Shown piece after piece: positions 63,186-64,000 of a DNA stretch of 64,000 nucleotides (positions are counted from its first letter, which is position 1; every line of letters begins with the position of its first letter). The notes beneath the pieces are model-generated. The model did no database searches. It was given only the letters and a program-made list of their open reading frames with translations, and was not told where the DNA came from. The stretch comes from Oreocharis arfaki (Eukaryota; Chordata; Aves; Passeriformes; Paramythiidae). The stretch spans positions 185,157 to 249,156 of the forward strand of contig VZRR01006738.1 in the NCBI GenBank assembly GCA_013398015.1, given 5' to 3'. A program made the position numbers and the translations under genes.

Positions 63186-64000
63186 CATAGAATCACAGAA
63201 TGGTTTGTGTTGTAAGCAACCTTTTAAAGGTCATCTCATGCCAACCCCCTCCCATGGGCAGGGTCATCTCCCACTAGACTTGGTTGCTCAAAGCCCCATC
63301 CAAGCTGGACTGGAACCCTTCCGAGGATGGGGCATCTGTGACTTCTGTGGGCAGCCTGTTTCCATACCTTACCACCCTCAAGGTAAAGAATTTCTTCTTA
63401 CTCTAAACCTGCTCTCTGTCAGTTTGAAGCCATTCCTCATGTCCTATCACTGCATGCCCTTGTGAAAAGTCCCTCTTCAGCTTTCCTGTAGGCTTCATAT
63501 AGGTACTGGAGGGTGCTCTATGGTCTCCATCTCTTCTCTTCCTGCTGAACAATCCCATTTCTCTCAGACTGTGTTCATAGGAAAGGTACTCCAGCCTTCT
63601 GCTTCAGCCCATCATCTCCATGGCCTCCTCTGGATTTATTCCAACAGGTTTATTTCCTTCTTATTTTGGGGGCTCCCGACCTGGATGCAGCAGTTCAGGT
63701 GAGGTTTCACCCCAGCAGAGCTGAGGGGCAGAATCCCCTCCCTCAGCCTGCTGCCCACACTGCTCTGGATGCAGCCCAGGTTGGCTTTCTGGGCTGCAAG
63801 CGCACATTGCTGGGTCATGTTGAGCACCCCCAAGTGCATCCCTGTAGGACTTCTCTCAATCCCATCAGCCTCCAGCCTGGGGGTCACCCTGACCCATGTG
63901 CAGGACCTTGCATTTGACCTTGAACTCCATGAGGTTTGCATAGACCTGCCTCTCAGGCCTGTCCAGGTTCCTGTGGACGCCTTCCCTTCCCTTCCCTTCC
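63186..64000 (-). mobile_element. CR1 LINE fragment running off the window end
   Basis: Antisense CR1 begins at 'aacatagaatcacagaatggtttgtgttg'. It continues with 'ccaaccccctcccatgggcagggtcatctcccactagacttggttgctcaaagccccatccaagctgg', 'ccttgtgaaaagtccctcttcagctttcctgtaggc' and 'ggggtcaccctgacccatgtgcaggaccttgcatttgaccttg', all standard blocks in order. The copy continues to the window edge, so its 5' (distal) truncation point is not visible. Confidence 0.95.
63977..64000 (+). repeat. (CCCTT)n pentanucleotide repeat at the window edge
   Basis: Repeated CCCTT units run to the last base. They sit where the CR1 copy normally has a short 'cccttccctcc' segment, so the repeat probably expanded from CR1 sequence. 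Its full length is cut off by the window. Confidence 0.85.

Noticed and set aside
1..64000. tRNA, rRNA, CRISPR, operon-like or phage-like features
   Set aside because: None seen; the window is vertebrate intronic DNA and the many short open frames do not form prokaryotic gene organisation.

Overview
The window reads as vertebrate nuclear DNA, most likely from a bird. It is AT-rich, almost gene-free, and littered with truncated CR1 LINEs carrying the characteristic avian 3' end (a 'gatgatct...ttccaacc...attctatgat' type tail). It also holds a solitary LTR beginning TGTCATGGTTTAACCCCA, a sequence I know as a common bird endogenous-retrovirus LTR. A single strongly supported coding segment exists: one 709-bp internal exon of PLCXD3 (phosphatidylinositol-specific phospholipase C, X-domain containing 3) at 45056-45764 on the + strand, bounded by good splice sites. 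PLCXD3 lies on human 5p13, and that segment corresponds to the bird Z chromosome, so the window is probably Z-linked (inference).

Layout. Positions 1-45055 are the 3' part of the intron upstream of the exon (intron 1 in the human gene model). It holds CR1 fragments near 12.4, 19.0, 21.2-21.8, 23.7, 38.0 and 40.3-41.1 kb, a solo LTR at about 26.26-26.78 kb, a (CA)n microsatellite at 42.86 kb and several short palindromes and tandem duplications. Positions 45056-45764 are the exon. Positions 45765-64000 are the 5' part of the next intron. It contains an LTR-like cassette at about 47.03-47.25 kb (three CCAAT boxes, TATA box, AATAAA). From 53.5 kb to the window end it is a dense CR1 graveyard with at least six fragments in both orientations, including a broken reverse-transcriptase segment at 56.83-57.41 kb and an older CR1 lineage at 59.34-60.44 kb.

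I did not find the first coding exon (about 34 residues expected upstream) or the last coding exon (about 50 residues expected downstream); both presumably lie outside the window. I saw no convincing tRNA, rRNA, CRISPR array, intact transposon or second gene. Most other open frames are short, lack homology I recognise, or are antisense readings of CR1. I found no previously undescribed system. The items most worth a second look are a homeodomain-type palindromic site cluster at 7896-7929, the LTR-like promoter cassette at 47 kb, two GC/CpG-rich patches within the intron, and a 200-codon antisense open frame at 17.2-17.8 kb.
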